A stretch of 64,000 bases of DNA from Streptomyces sp. NBC_00285 (GTDB lineage: Bacteria > Actinomycetota > Actinomycetes > Streptomycetales > Streptomycetaceae): positions 5,704,001 to 5,768,000 of the forward strand of contig NZ_CP108055.1 in the NCBI RefSeq assembly GCF_036174265.1, written 5' to 3'. Under the pieces are notes generated by a model. That model did no database searches, was not told where the DNA came from, and saw nothing but the letters and a program-made list of their open reading frames with translations. The position numbers and the translations under genes are program-made. How positions within the stretch are numbered: the stretch's first letter is position 1; the number at the start of each line of letters is the position of its first letter. Below, piece after piece: positions 54,909 through 64,000 of this stretch.

Positions 54909-55241
54909 ATGGGTATCGGCATCATCCTGGCTCTGGCCGTGATCGCCGTTCTGACGGTGGCGGGACTCGCGGCCGCCGGCCGTAAGGCCCGCAGGCCCGT
55001 CAGGGCGAACATGCTCGGCAAGCGGCACGGCAGCAGGGGAAGCGGCAGCAGCAGCGACAGTTGGTGGGTGGCCGGGTCGGCCGGGGCCGCCTCCTCGTGC
55101 AGCACCTCCAGCGGGGACTCCGGCGGACATCACGGCGGCCACTCGCACTCCTGTGGTGGCGGGCACTCCTGCGGCGGTGGGTCGTCCTGTGGTGGCGGGT
55201 CGTCCTGCGGCGGTGGGGGCGGATGCGGGGGAGGCAGCTGA
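54909..55241 (+). CDS. Small membrane protein with Cys/Gly/His-rich tail
   Basis: 110 residues from ATG 54909, AGGAGG upstream. One N-terminal transmembrane helix (GIGIILALAVIAVLTVAGLA), a basic segment, then a low-complexity tail HGGHSHSCGGGHSCGGG followed by three CGGG repeats. The histidines and cysteines could bind metal ions. Tails of this kind also end the larger TIGR04222-type membrane proteins of actinomycetes; this one stands alone. Terminator at 55298. Confidence 0.75.
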   Translation: MGIGIILALAVIAVLTVAGLAAAGRKARRPVRANMLGKRHGSRGSGSSSDSWWVAGSAGAASSCSTSSGDSGGHHGGHSHSCGGGHSCGGGSSCGGGSSCGGGGGCGGGS

Positions 55242-55297
55242 CACGGGGCAGCTGAGCTCCGTCAGGGGGAACCGCATCCGCAGACGGGGGCGGGGAA

Positions 55298-55345
55298 AAG
55301 CGGGGGCGTGAGTCCGGACCTGGGTCGGGATCCACGCCCCCGCTT
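55298..55345 (+). terminator. Terminator after the Cys/Gly-rich gene; rest of 55242-55648 empty
   Basis: AAGCGGGGGCGTG and CACGCCCCCGCTT form a 13-bp stem around a 22-base loop, followed by TGTCGCTTTTT. The remainder of the 406-bp gap contains no gene I can support; it must include the promoter of the gene at 55649. Confidence 0.7.
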
Positions 55346-55648
55346 GTCGCTTTTTCACTCCGGTGCTCCCGCGCTCCGGCATACGCGCCGCCCGCCGTGG
55401 CGCGCGCCGTGGTTGAACAGTTGAGCTGGGGAGCCCACGGAGGGATGGAAACCCCACGAAGTTGGGTAAAAACGCTGTGGTGGCGTCACTGTTCATGATT
55501 CCCTCTAAATCACCAACACAGCCCCTCGGACGTCCTACGGACACCTCCTGACCTCCCGACTGGGCTGACCGGGCAGATCCCCCCACCGTCGCCCGGGCGT
55601 GCTGGAACCCCACACCACCCTTTCTTTGCGTGCTAGCGGAGCCGATCC

Positions 55649-56179
55649 ATGCTCACGACCCTGAACACCTCGTACACCGACACGCGCGCGGCCGACCTCG
55701 CCTGGGCCCTGGGGCGCGAGCCGCTGCCCGCCCTCGCCACGCTCGACCTCGAACTCGGCCGGGCCAAGCTTCAGTTGAGACTCCTCGGCGCGTCCCACCA
55801 GGTACTCCTGGAGGAGGAGCGGGGCACCTGTTCGGAGACGGTGGCGTGCATCGCCGGCAGCAGTACCCCACTGCCGCTGGGCGTGGCCAAGCGGGTGGGC
55901 GACTGGGAGTACGAGTTCGCCGCGCGCGTGGAGGCACTGTCACCGGGCCAGTTCGCCGGGCGGGCACAGGAGTTGCTGGCGCTCGTCTGTGATCATCCGA
56001 ACGGGCTGGCCGGGGTCTTCCCCGGCAGTCCGCACGCGTTCACGGCGATGCTGGCCCAGCGGTACGACGGCCAGGTGCAATGGCGGACCTGGCACGCGTA
56101 TCCGCAGGACGGGCACCTGGTGGCGACCCGGACGAGGGTCGGGGCCCGGGTCACGGCGGGGGCGCCATCGGCTCGTTGA
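55649..56179 (+). CDS. DUF2617-family protein
   Basis: 176 residues from ATG 55649. DLAWALGREPLPALATLDLE, LELGRAKLQLRLLGASHQVL, and HPNGLAGVFPGSPHAFTAML then QWRTWHAYPQDGHLVATRTR are features of the DUF2617 family, which is largely confined to actinobacteria and often sits next to spermidine-synthase-like genes, as here. Function unknown. Confidence 0.82.
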   Translation: MLTTLNTSYTDTRAADLAWALGREPLPALATLDLELGRAKLQLRLLGASHQVLLEEERGTCSETVACIAGSSTPLPLGVAKRVGDWEYEFAARVEALSPGQFAGRAQELLALVCDHPNGLAGVFPGSPHAFTAMLAQRYDGQVQWRTWHAYPQDGHLVATRTRVGARVTAGAPSAR

Positions 56180-56263
56180 GGTAAACCAGCGGGGCGTGGT
56201 TGACCCGGAGTTCCACACGTGTGGGTGACGAATCGTGACTCTTCAGTGACGTAACGTCGCAGC

Positions 56264-57904
56264 GTGATCGAGCCGCACGCCCCCGCCCCTCCCGGCGCTC
56301 CGCCGTCGTGGGCCGGGCCTGCGCGGCTGCCGGTCCGCCCCAGTACGGGCCGGTTCCTCGTCCTCGCCTGTGTGTTCGTCTGCGCGGCCTGCGGACTGGT
56401 GTACGAACTCGAACTGGTCGCCCTCGCCTCGTACTTGATCGGCGACTCCGTCACCCAGGCCTCCGTCGTGCTGTCCGTCATGGTTTTCGCGATGGGCATC
56501 GGCTCACTCGCCGCCAAGGGGCTGCGCCGGCGGGCGGCGGCCGCGTTCGGCGTGCTGGAGGCGCTGCTCGCCCTGGTCGGCGGATGCAGCGCGATGGCGC
56601 TGTACGCCGTCTTCGCGTGGACCGGCGACTGGGGCGGCCTGTGGGCCAGCGGCCCGCGCTGGCTCCTGGTCGCCTTCTCCCTCGCCATCGGCCTGCTCAT
56701 CGGCGCCGAGGTCCCCCTGTTGATGGAGCTGATCCAGCGCATCCGCCGCCAGGACGCGGGCGGCGCGGTGGCCGACCTGTTCGCCGCGGACTACGTCGGC
56801 GCGCTCGTCGGCGGCCTGGCCTTTCCCTTCCTGCTGCTGCCGCAGTTCGGCCAGTTGACCGGCGCGATGCTCACCGGCACGGTCAACGTGGCCGCGGGCG
56901 CCGCTCTCGTCCTCGGTCTGTTCCGCCGCGACCTGACCCGCCGCGCCCGTTGGCTGCTGGTGTGCGCCAACCTCGCCGTGCTCGGCGTCCTCGCCACCGC
57001 CGCCGTCCTCGTCGACGACTTCGAACGGGCCGCGCGGGAGGAGGTCTACGGCAACGACGTGCGCGTGGCCCTCCAGACCGGCGTCCAGGAGGTCGTCCTC
57101 ACCGGCGGCACCCACGGCCGTCCCCTCGGCCTCTTCCTCGACGGCCGTCTGCGCGTCAGCGGCCGCGACGAACACCGCTACCACGAGGCACTGGTCCACC
57201 CCGCGATGAACGGCCCCCACGCGCGCGTGCTCGTCCTCGGCGGCGGCGACGGCCTCGCCGCCCGCGAGGTGCTGCGGTATCCCGGTGTACGGCGGGTCGA
57301 CATCGTCGAGCTCGACCCCGCGGTGGTGGACCTGGCCCGCAGCGACCCGGCACTCTCCCGGCTCAACGGCCATGTCCTCGGCGACGCACGCGTCCATGTG
57401 ACCACCGACGACGCGTTCCGCCGACTGTGGACGGCGCCGCCCGTGCCGTCGTACGACGTGGTGATCGCCGATCTCCCCGACCCCGGCATCACCGCGAGCA
57501 CCAAGCTGTACTCGCAGGAGTTCTACGGCCTGGTCCGCCGCGTCCTGGCCCCCGACGGGCGTCTCGTCGTGCACGCGGGGCCGGTCTCCTCCCGCCCCCG
57601 GGCCTTCTGGACCGTGGAGGCGACGATGCGTGCGGCGGGCTTCCTCACCACCCCCTACCGGGTCCGCGGCCGGGACTCCGGCTTCGCCGCGGGCCCCGAC
57701 CGCACGGCCGGCGCGTCCCGCGCCCCGGACGACTGGGGCTTCGTGCTGGCGTCGCAGTCGGCGCGCCCGGCACTCGGCCTCGATCCCCGCGAGCCGCGGC
57801 CGACGACCCTGACGGAGGAATCACTGCGGGCGGCGCGGCGGGCGGCGCAGGCGACGAGGGTCAGCGGCCTGGTGGCATCGACGTTGGTTCATCCGCGCTA
57901 CTGA
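56264..57904 (+). CDS. Membrane-fused spermidine-synthase-like protein
   Basis: 546 residues from GTG 56264. The N-terminal 240 residues have about seven membrane helices ([40 protein letters not shown]), and the C-terminal domain has the aminopropyltransferase fold: [35 protein letters not shown], and the catalytic-site [12 protein letters not shown]. Fusions of this kind make or sense polyamines, or do a related transfer at the membrane; true spermidine synthesis is not certain. DUF2617 gene upstream. Confidence 0.88.
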   Translation: MIEPHAPAPPGAPPSWAGPARLPVRPSTGRFLVLACVFVCAACGLVYELELVALASYLIGDSVTQASVVLSVMVFAMGIGSLAAKGLRRRAAAAFGVLEALLALVGGCSAMALYAVFAWTGDWGGLWASGPRWLLVAFSLAIGLLIGAEVPLLMELIQRIRRQDAGGAVADLFAADYVGALVGGLAFPFLLLPQFGQLTGAMLTGTVNVAAGAALVLGLFRRDLTRRARWLLVCANLAVLGVLATAAVLVDDFERAAREEVYGNDVRVALQTGVQEVVLTGGTHGRPLGLFLDGRLRVSGRDEHRYHEALVHPAMNGPHARVLVLGGGDGLAAREVLRYPGVRRVDIVELDPAVVDLARSDPALSRLNGHVLGDARVHVTTDDAFRRLWTAPPVPSYDVVIADLPDPGITASTKLYSQEFYGLVRRVLAPDGRLVVHAGPVSSRPRAFWTVEATMRAAGFLTTPYRVRGRDSGFAAGPDRTAGASRAPDDWGFVLASQSARPALGLDPREPRPTTLTEESLRAARRAAQATRVSGLVASTLVHPRY

Positions 57905-57974
57905 CACCGAAGGGCGCGGTCACTTTCCACCAACGGGGGTGCGCGACCGTCGCCCCTGGGTAGGCTCGGCAACC

Positions 57975-58763
57975 ATGGAGCATGAGGTGTTCGTTCCGGT
58001 TCCGGTCGAGCGGCTGAGGGAGGCCCTGGGAGATCCCGTCAGGGTCGCCCGGGCGGTTCCCGGGTTCCAGCAGGACGCCGGCGCGGAACCCGGCACCGGG
58101 CGCCTGAAGGTGCGGGTCGGCAGCCACTCCGTCACCTACCGGGGCGCGGTCCGCGTCCTGGGCCACGACGACGGCTCCTACGCCGTCGAGGCGGACGCCA
58201 CTGAGGCCCGCGGCACCGGCTCCGTCAAACTCACTCTCACCCTCCGCCCGCGGGACGCCGACGGCGGCGCGACCCTGGCCTTCGACGCCACGGCGACGGC
58301 GGACGGCCGCGTCACGGAACTCCCCCAGGACGCGGTGGGCGCCGCGGTCGTACGCCTGCTGAACCGTTTCGCGGAGGCGCTGGCCGAGGGGGAGGAAGAG
58401 ACCCCGGGGGCTTCGGGGGAGACGGAGGCTCCTGAGGCCGTGGAGACACCGGAGGCCGTAGAAACTCCCGAGCCCCTGGAGACTCCCGAGGTCGTGGAGA
58501 TTCCCGAGGAACCCCCGGTGCCGCTCATCGAGGACTTCACCGAGCCGGTCGGCCCCCCGGCCGAGGCGGCCCACGCCCGGCGCACGATGATCGGCCGCAG
58601 CGCGGAAGAGGTCGACCACGCGCCCCCGAGGGGCCGCTACGCCCCCGTCCCCGCCCCCCAGACGGTGGCCTCAGGAGCGGCTCTGCGCTGGGCGGCCCCG
58701 GCGGCCGCAGTGGTGCTGGCCTCGGCGATCGTGGTGGGAAGGGCCCTGCGCAAACGCCGTTGA
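57975..58763 (+). CDS. SRPBCC-domain protein with a Pro/Glu-rich repeat linker and membrane tail
   Basis: 262 residues from ATG 57975. The first 145 form a SRPBCC/CoxG-like domain (EVFVPVPVERLREALGDPVR; LTLRPRDADGGATLAFDATA). Residues about 150-190 are a tandem ETPE linker (ETPEAVETPEPLETPE). A C-terminal transmembrane helix (AAPAAAVVLASAIVVGRALR) anchors it. Such domains bind hydrophobic ligands. The membrane tail and repeat linker suggest a peripheral protein held away from the membrane. Confidence 0.75.
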   Translation: MEHEVFVPVPVERLREALGDPVRVARAVPGFQQDAGAEPGTGRLKVRVGSHSVTYRGAVRVLGHDDGSYAVEADATEARGTGSVKLTLTLRPRDADGGATLAFDATATADGRVTELPQDAVGAAVVRLLNRFAEALAEGEEETPGASGETEAPEAVETPEAVETPEPLETPEVVEIPEEPPVPLIEDFTEPVGPPAEAAHARRTMIGRSAEEVDHAPPRGRYAPVPAPQTVASGAALRWAAPAAAVVLASAIVVGRALRKRR

Positions 58764-58834
58764 GCGGCACCCCCCCGCCGGCGCGGGCGCGACCAGCCCC
58801 TCCGGACCGCACGGTGACGGCATAGGGTCGTCCC

Positions 58835-59626
58835 GTGAGCCATGAACACATCACGCTGACCGCGGGCACCGCGGAAGTCATCGTGCAGCCGGAGAACGGC
58901 GGACGAATCGGCGGCCTGAAGGTCGACGGCACCCAACTCCTGCGCCAGGGCGACCGTTTCGGCTGCTTCCCGATGGTCCCCTGGTGCGGCCGTACCAGGG
59001 ACGGCCGTTTCCGCGACGGCGCGACGGTACGTCAGATGCCCCTCAACTCCCCGCCGCACGCCATCCACGGCACGGCACGCGACGGCGCGTGGACCGTCGC
59101 CCGCAGCGGGAGCGACTCCGCGGTCCTCACGTACGACCTCGTCGACCCCTGGCCCTACCCCGGCCGTGTCACCCAGGTCGTCGCCCTCACCGAGGACACC
59201 CTGACGCTCACGATGTCCGTGGAGACGTACGACTCCTCGTTCCCGGCCCAGATCGGCTGGCACCCGTGGTTCAACCGCACCCTCGACGGCGGCGAACCCG
59301 TGCGGCTCGACTTCACCGCCGCCTGGCAGGAGGAGCGCGGCGACGACCACCTGCCCACCGGCAACCGGATCGACCCCGGGCCCAGCCCCTGGGACGACTG
59401 CTTCGGCATGCCCGGCGGCGTCGACGTCACGCTCACCTGGCCCGGCCGGCTGGAGCTGAAGGTCGCCAGCCGCGAGGAGTGGGTCGTGGTGTACGACGAG
59501 CAGGAGGCCGCCGTCTGCGTGGAGCCCCAGACCGGGCCGCCCAACGGCCTGAACACGCTCCCGCGCCTGGTCACCCCGCTGGAGCCGCTGGAAGCCGCCA
59601 CCACGTGGACTTGGCGCCACCTCTAA
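58835..59626 (+). CDS. Aldose 1-epimerase family protein
   Basis: 263 residues from GTG 58835. PENGGRIGGLKVDGTQLLRQ, PMVPWCGRTRDGRF, SPPHAIHGTARDGAWTVARS (the first active-site His), QIGWHPWFNRTLDG (second His) and VVYDEQEAAVCVEPQTGPPN (the base Glu) fit the galactose mutarotase group. It probably interconverts sugar anomers; the exact sugar is unknown. The gene is 10 bp before pyrE on the same strand. Confidence 0.88.
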   Translation: MSHEHITLTAGTAEVIVQPENGGRIGGLKVDGTQLLRQGDRFGCFPMVPWCGRTRDGRFRDGATVRQMPLNSPPHAIHGTARDGAWTVARSGSDSAVLTYDLVDPWPYPGRVTQVVALTEDTLTLTMSVETYDSSFPAQIGWHPWFNRTLDGGEPVRLDFTAAWQEERGDDHLPTGNRIDPGPSPWDDCFGMPGGVDVTLTWPGRLELKVASREEWVVVYDEQEAAVCVEPQTGPPNGLNTLPRLVTPLEPLEAATTWTWRHL

Positions 59627-59636
59627 GCTGACCGTC

Positions 59637-60185
59637 ATGACGGACGTACGCGGCGAGCTGCTGCAGCAGATCAAGGACAAGGCCGTGGTGCACGGCAAGG
59701 TGACCCTGTCGTCGGGCCTGGAGGCCGACTACTACGTCGACCTGCGCCGCGTCACCCTCGACGGCGCGGCCGCCCCGCTGGTCGGGCAGGTGCTCCTCGA
59801 CCTGACCGCGGACCTGGAGTTCGACGCGGTGGGCGGGCTGACCATGGGCGCCGACCCGGTCGCCGGCGCCATGCTGCACGCGGCCGCCGCGCGGGGTAAG
59901 CACCTGGACGCCTTCGTCGTCCGCAAGGCCGCCAAGGCACACGGCATGCAGCGGCGCGTGGAGGGCCCCGACATCGCGGGCCGCCGGGTCGTGGTCGTCG
60001 AGGACACCTCCACCACCGGGGGCTCCCCGCTCGAAGCGGTCGCGGCCGTGCGCGAGGCCGGCGCCGAGGTCGTCGCCGTCGCGACGATCGTCGACCGGGC
60101 GACCGGCGCCGCGGAGAAGATCGAGCAGGGTGCGGGAGTGCCGTACCGCTTCGCGTTCTCCAAGGACGAGCTGGGCCTGGACTGA
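59637..60185 (+). CDS. pyrE: Orotate phosphoribosyltransferase
   Basis: 182 residues. VHGKVTLSSGLEADYYVDLR, then TMGADPVAGAMLHAAAARGK, then RRVVVVEDTSTTGGSPLEAV, the PRPP loop. Lys residues in AFVVRKAAKAHGMQR fit the OPRTase group. It adds PRPP to orotate in pyrimidine synthesis. Starts ATG 59637 closely after the epimerase gene, so an operon is likely. Confidence 0.93.
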   Translation: MTDVRGELLQQIKDKAVVHGKVTLSSGLEADYYVDLRRVTLDGAAAPLVGQVLLDLTADLEFDAVGGLTMGADPVAGAMLHAAAARGKHLDAFVVRKAAKAHGMQRRVEGPDIAGRRVVVVEDTSTTGGSPLEAVAAVREAGAEVVAVATIVDRATGAAEKIEQGAGVPYRFAFSKDELGLD

Positions 60186-60310
60186 CCGCAGGATGGACCA
60201 TCCGGCCGAGTCTGGAAAGATGGGGCCGACGATGATGTCGCCCCCCACAAGGTCTAGGTCAGGGCCGTAAGCACGCCGTACGCCAACCCGCACACCCAAG
60301 GAGCGGACAC

Positions 60311-61342
60311 ATGCCGATCGCAACCCCCGAGGTCTACAACGAGATGCTCGACCGGGCGAAGGCAGGCAGGTTCGCCTACCCGGCCATCAACGTGACCTCG
60401 ACCCAGACCCTGCACGCTGCGCTGCGCGGCTTCGCGGAGGCCGAGAGCGACGGCATCATCCAGATCTCGACCGGCGGCGCCGAGTTCCTGGGCGGTCAGT
60501 ACAGCAAGGAGATGGTCACGGGTTCCGTGGCCCTCGCCGAGTTCGCGCACATCGTCGCCCAGAAGTACCCGGTCACCGTCGCCCTGCACACCGACCACTG
60601 CCCCAAGGACAAGCTCGACGGGTACGTACGCCCGCTGATCGCCGTGTCCGAGGAGCGCGTGAAGGCCGGTGGCAACCCGCTGTTCCAGTCCCACATGTGG
60701 GACGGCTCGGCGGAGACCCTCGCCGACAACCTCTCCATCGGCCAGGAGCTCCTGGAGCGCGCCCGCGCCGCGAAGATCATCCTCGAGGTCGAGATCACCC
60801 CGACCGGCGGCGAGGAGGACGGTGTCACGCACGAGATCAACGACTCCCTGTACACGACGGTCGACGACGCGATCCGTACCGCGGAGGCGCTCGGTCTCGG
60901 TGACAAGGGCCGCTACCTGCTGGCCGCCTCCTTCGGCAACGTCCACGGTGTGTACAAGCCGGGCAACGTCGTCCTGCGCCCCGACCTGCTGAAGGAGCTG
61001 AACGACGGCGTGGCCGCCAAGTTCGGCAAGCCGGCCGGTTCCCAGCCGTTCGACTTCGTCTTCCACGGCGGCTCCGGCTCCACGGAGGAGGAGATCCGCA
61101 CCGCGCTGGAGAACGGCGTCGTCAAGATGAACATCGACACCGACACGCAGTACGCCTTCACGCGTCCGGTCGCCGACCACATGTTCCGCAACTACGACGG
61201 TGTCCTGAAGGTCGACGGCGAGGTCGGCTCGAAGAAGACCTACGACCCGCGGACCTGGGGCAAGCTCGGGGAGGCCTCGATGGCCGCCCGTGTCGTGGAG
61301 GCCACGCAGAACCTGCGCTCGGCGGGTACGCGGATCAAGTAG
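60311..61342 (+). CDS. fba: Class II fructose-bisphosphate aldolase
   Basis: 343 residues. MPIATPEVYNEMLDRAKAGR, YPVTVALHTDHCPKDKLDGY (Zn-binding His), EVEITPTGGEEDGVTHEIND, ASFGNVHGVYKPGNVVLRPD and FDFVFHGGSGSTEEEIRTAL follow the E. coli-type class II aldolase with its divalent-metal His ligands. It splits fructose 1,6-bisphosphate in glycolysis. AAGGAG lies before ATG 60311. It has its own promoter space (125 bp after pyrE) and a terminator at 61368. Confidence 0.96.
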   Translation: MPIATPEVYNEMLDRAKAGRFAYPAINVTSTQTLHAALRGFAEAESDGIIQISTGGAEFLGGQYSKEMVTGSVALAEFAHIVAQKYPVTVALHTDHCPKDKLDGYVRPLIAVSEERVKAGGNPLFQSHMWDGSAETLADNLSIGQELLERARAAKIILEVEITPTGGEEDGVTHEINDSLYTTVDDAIRTAEALGLGDKGRYLLAASFGNVHGVYKPGNVVLRPDLLKELNDGVAAKFGKPAGSQPFDFVFHGGSGSTEEEIRTALENGVVKMNIDTDTQYAFTRPVADHMFRNYDGVLKVDGEVGSKKTYDPRTWGKLGEASMAARVVEATQNLRSAGTRIK

Positions 61343-61367
61343 TTCCCGCTGGTTCCCGCGTTTTCGG

Positions 61368-61395
61368 CGAGCCCGGTGCCACGGCACCGGGCTCG
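61368..61395 (+). terminator. Terminator of fba
   Basis: CGAGCCCGGTGCC (61368-61380) and GGCACCGGGCTCG (61383-61395) form a long perfect stem directly after the aldolase gene. Confidence 0.85.
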
Positions 61396-61410
61396 CTGTA
61401 TATCTGGGGC

Positions 61411-62880
61411 ATGCCCGATGTCCGGATCGCCTCACCGCAAGGCAAGTGGATCCTCCTCACCACCGTCCTCGGCTCCAGCATGGCCCTGCTGGACTCGACC
61501 GTCGTCAACGTCGCCCTGCCGCGCATCGGCCGTGACCTGGACGCGGACCTCGGCGCGCTGCAGTGGACGGTCAACGCGTACATGCTGACGCTGGCCGGGC
61601 TGATCCTGCTCGGCGGTTCCCTCGGGGACCGGTACGGCCGTCGCAAGGTGTTCGTGGTCGGGGTCGTCTGGTTCGCGGCGGCCTCCCTGCTGTGCGGTCT
61701 CGCCCCGAACGCCGGTGTCCTCATCGCCGCCCGGGCCCTCCAGGGGGTGGGCGGCGCCCTGCTGACGCCGGGGTCGCTGGCGTTGATCCAGTCCTCCTTC
61801 CATCCCGACGACCGGGGCCGTGCCGTGGGCCTGTGGTCCGGGTTCGGCGGCGTCGGGGCTGCGGTCGGGCCCTTCGTGGGCGGCTGGCTGGTGGACGGGC
61901 CGGGCTGGCGGTGGGTGTTCCTGCTGAACGTCCCGCTGGCGCTGCTGTGCGTGCCGATCGCCGTACGGCATGTGCCGGAGTCTGCGGACGGTCGCGCGGA
62001 CCACGGGCGTTTCGACGTGCTCGGCGCGGTGCTGGGCGCGCTGGCGCTCGCGCTGGTGACGTACGCGCTGATCGAGGCCCGTTCCGGTTCCCTTCTCGTC
62101 GCGGTCACGGCGGTCGCGGGCGTGGCCGCCGGGGTGGCCTTCGTGGCGGTGGAGAAGCGGCGGCCCGATCCGTTGATGCCGCCCGCGATCTTCGCGTCCC
62201 GGCAGTTCGCGGCGGTCAACGTCGTCACGCTGTGCGTGTACGCGGCCCTCGGCGGCTTCTTCTTCCTCGCCGTGCTCCAGCTCCAGGTCGTGGTCGGCTA
62301 CTCGGCGCTGCAGGCGGGTACGGCCCTGCTGCCGACGACCGTGCTGATGCTGCTGTTCTCCGCCCGCTCGGGCGCGCTGGCCGACCGGATCGGCCCCCGG
62401 ATCCCGCTCACCGTCGGGCCGCTGCTGTGCGCCGCCGGGATGCTGCTGATGCTGCGGGTCGGGCCGGGGGCGTCGTATCCCGTCGACGTGGTGCCCGCGC
62501 TGCTGGTCCTCGGGGCGGGCCTGGTGACGCTGGTCGCGCCGCTGACGGCGACCGTGCTGGGGGCGGTGGACGCCTCTCGGGCGGGGCTGGCGAGTGGGAT
62601 CAACAACGCGGCGGCACGGGCGGCGGGACTGATCGCGGTGGCCGCGTTGCCGCTGGTCACGGGGATGGGCGAGGAGGCGTACCGGTCGGCTTCGGCTTTC
62701 GACGACGCCTTCGGGCGGGCGATGACGGTGTGTGCGGGGGTGCTGGTGGTGGGGGCGGCGGTGGCCTTCGCGACCGTACGGCCGCTGCCGCCCGGGTGCC
62801 GACGGCCGGAGTGCCGGACGCACGGGGCGGTGATGGCGCCGCCGCTGGAGGGGGCGCCGGTGCGGAAGCGGTTGTCGTAG
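61411..62880 (+). CDS. DHA2-type MFS drug efflux transporter
   Basis: 489 residues, about 14 membrane helices. LLDSTVVNVALPRIGRDLDA is motif D1 of the 14-TMS family, LGGSLGDRYGRRKVFVVGVV the loop-2/3 motif A, and LQGVGGALLTPGSLALIQSS is motif C of exporters. The end is short and basic. It exports small toxic molecules by proton exchange; the substrate is unknown. The start ATG 61411 sits 16 bp after the fba terminator. Confidence 0.92.
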   Translation: MPDVRIASPQGKWILLTTVLGSSMALLDSTVVNVALPRIGRDLDADLGALQWTVNAYMLTLAGLILLGGSLGDRYGRRKVFVVGVVWFAAASLLCGLAPNAGVLIAARALQGVGGALLTPGSLALIQSSFHPDDRGRAVGLWSGFGGVGAAVGPFVGGWLVDGPGWRWVFLLNVPLALLCVPIAVRHVPESADGRADHGRFDVLGAVLGALALALVTYALIEARSGSLLVAVTAVAGVAAGVAFVAVEKRRPDPLMPPAIFASRQFAAVNVVTLCVYAALGGFFFLAVLQLQVVVGYSALQAGTALLPTTVLMLLFSARSGALADRIGPRIPLTVGPLLCAAGMLLMLRVGPGASYPVDVVPALLVLGAGLVTLVAPLTATVLGAVDASRAGLASGINNAAARAAGLIAVAALPLVTGMGEEAYRSASAFDDAFGRAMTVCAGVLVVGAAVAFATVRPLPPGCRRPECRTHGAVMAPPLEGAPVRKRLS

Positions 62881-63037
62881 GGCGAGGGCGACGGCGGGTG
62901 CGACGGCGGGTGCGGGTGCGTGGGGGGCTGGTCGCGCCGTTCCCCGCGCCCCTGAGCGGGTGCGGGCGGGGGGTGTCGTAGTCGGCCCCCACCGGCCCGC
63001 GGAACAAACACTGCCGTCCGCGAGGGAAACTGGACCC

Positions 63038-63451
63038 ATGTCGATTCACGAGAACCTTCTCGGGGGCCCGCCCCCGACCCACCTGCCCGACGACCCGGAG
63101 CCCCGTGAGCTCCTGGCGAACGGCACCGCGCCCGCGGATGTCGCCGCGAAGTACCCGACCTCCTCGCTGGCCTGGGCCCAGCTGGCCGACCAGGCGTTCG
63201 AGCGGGGCAGCGTCGTGGAGTCGTACGCCTATGCCCGCACGGGCTATCACCGCGGCCTGGACTCGCTGCGCCGCAGCGGCTGGAAGGGCCACGGGCCGGT
63301 CCCGTGGGAGCACGAGCCGAACCGCGGCTTCCTGCGTGCCCTGCACGGCCTCGCCCGGGCCGCCGGAGCCATCGGCGAGCAGGCGGAGTACGAGCGCTGC
63401 ACGCAGTTCCTGAAGGACTCCTCTCCGGAGGCGGCCCAGACGCTGGGCTGA
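63038..63451 (+). CDS. DUF3151-family protein
   Basis: 137 residues from ATG 63038, GAGGGAAA upstream. MSIHENLLGGPPPTHLPDDP, AAKYPTSSLAWAQLADQAFE, SYAYARTGYHRGLDSLRRSG, and PVPWEHEPNRGFLRALHGLA match the small actinobacterial DUF3151 family. Function unknown; it is conserved close to glycolytic and tryptophan-degradation genes in relatives I remember. Confidence 0.85.
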   Translation: MSIHENLLGGPPPTHLPDDPEPRELLANGTAPADVAAKYPTSSLAWAQLADQAFERGSVVESYAYARTGYHRGLDSLRRSGWKGHGPVPWEHEPNRGFLRALHGLARAAGAIGEQAEYERCTQFLKDSSPEAAQTLG

Positions 63452-63611
63452 CCGCCCCGGTCCTGAGGCCGTGATGTGAGGTCCGTCCGATGTGACCGGG
63501 CGGGCCTTGCGTTTTCGCGGGACCATCGAAGAGGATTTGCCGCGGGGACCGGGGCGTCCTGCCGACAACGGCAGGGGCGGACCGCTACCCGGAGTAATGC
63601 AGGAGACAGCG

Positions 63612-64000
63612 ATGTCGTCCCATGAGGCTCAGGAACCGCAGGAGCCCGAGACCCCGCATCTCGACTTCCAAGGCACGACGCCGTACGAGGACTACGTCAA
63701 GGCGGACGTGCTCACCCACCTCCAGCACACCCTCTCCGACGATCCCGGAGAGATGGTCTTCCTGGTCACGACCCAGGTGATGGAGTTGTGGTTCACCGTC
63801 ATCGTCCACGAGTGGGAGACCGCGGCGGGTGCGCTGCGCTCCGACGACGTGCCCACCGCGGTCGCCGCGCTGAAGCGTTCCGTGCGGGAGCTGGAGGCGC
63901 TGACCGCCTCCTGGAAGCCGCTCGGCCAGCTGACCCCGGCGCAGTTCAACTCGTATCGCAGTGCCCTCGGCGAGGGCTCCGGCTTCCAGTCGGCGATGTA
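63612..64000 (+). CDS. kynA: Tryptophan 2,3-dioxygenase, C-terminal part outside window
   Basis: The N-terminal 129 residues are visible and read off the right edge. TPYEDYVKADVLTHLQHTLS, VFLVTTQVMELWFTVIVHEW, then AALKRSVRELEALTASWKPL and LTPAQFNSYRSALGEGSGFQ are highly characteristic: the family's distal-haem-pocket His should lie in TTQVMELWF or VIVHEW, and the conserved GSGFQS ends the visible part. The enzyme opens the indole ring of tryptophan to make N-formylkynurenine. ATG 63612 has AGGAGA upstream; ATG 63597 is an alternative. Confidence 0.93.
   Translation, partial: MSSHEAQEPQEPETPHLDFQGTTPYEDYVKADVLTHLQHTLSDDPGEMVFLVTTQVMELWFTVIVHEWETAAGALRSDDVPTAVAALKRSVRELEALTASWKPLGQLTPAQFNSYRSALGEGSGFQSAM

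Noticed and set aside
58425..58515. Repeats considered as a possible CRISPR array
   Set aside because: Units are short, in frame with a protein linker and lack spacers of constant length. No CRISPR array is seen anywhere in the window.

Overview
The window looks like a piece of a Streptomyces (or very close actinomycete) chromosome. Supporting signs are the very high GC content with GC-biased third codon positions, many GTG starts, the dnaK-grpE-dnaJ-hspR operon with HspR-type (HAIR) inverted repeats, a clpB gene with the same operator, several lipoproteins and Sec-secreted proteins, and a gene order (dcd ... dnaK ... clpB ... pyrE-fba ... tryptophan dioxygenase) that I remember from the core of Streptomyces chromosomes. 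All assignments come from reading the sequence; no database search was run.

Layout. 1-4.1 kb: a membrane protein running off the left edge, divergent from a receptor-type Ser/Thr kinase with an unusual catalytic loop, followed by an FHA-domain partner. 4.1-4.7 kb: remnants of a tyrosine integrase and of a TetR regulator. 4.73-15.6 kb: a genomic island bounded by a 46-bp direct repeat that is the 3' part of tRNA-Gly(CCC); the intact tRNA is at the right end. The island carries a HEAT-repeat protein, a giant Mrr-nuclease/repeat protein, and a two-gene operon of a nuclease-STAND ATPase plus a degenerate DnaQ-fold exonuclease with two zinc modules. It has no integrase of its own and looks like an anti-phage defence locus. 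15.9-20.7 kb: a small zinc-ribbon protein, dcd, a phosphoribosyltransferase, small membrane proteins, a secreted protein and a YIP1-like protein. 20.7-22.4 kb: a TnpB-only insertion element with a divergent HTH gene and a strong inverted repeat between them. 22.5-28.2 kb: secreted FG-GAP and peptidoglycan-binding proteins, an ArsR-like regulator, a repeat-rich zone with a chimeric gene fragment, and a broken nucleotidyltransferase. 28.3-36.1 kb: a membrane Fe-S oxidoreductase, a MraY/WecA-like transferase, and the dnaK operon. 36.1-43.3 kb: a PA14/Fn3 secreted protein, an orphan sugar-binding lipoprotein, and a three-gene operon of ATP-grasp, alpha-E and transglutaminase proteins. 43.6-47.6 kb: three paralogous LuxR-type regulators next to a small exported peptide and a Rieske-like protein that has lost its histidine ligands. 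47.6-64 kb: a PPOX-class protein, clpB and a run of housekeeping genes ending in a partial tryptophan 2,3-dioxygenase.

How it works together. Protein quality control is tied by HspR, which is expected to repress both its own operon and clpB through the HAIR sites at 31808, 31860 and 48101. The tRNA-Gly island and the LuxR/peptide/Rieske-like cluster are the parts least explained by known biology and are the main candidates for something new.
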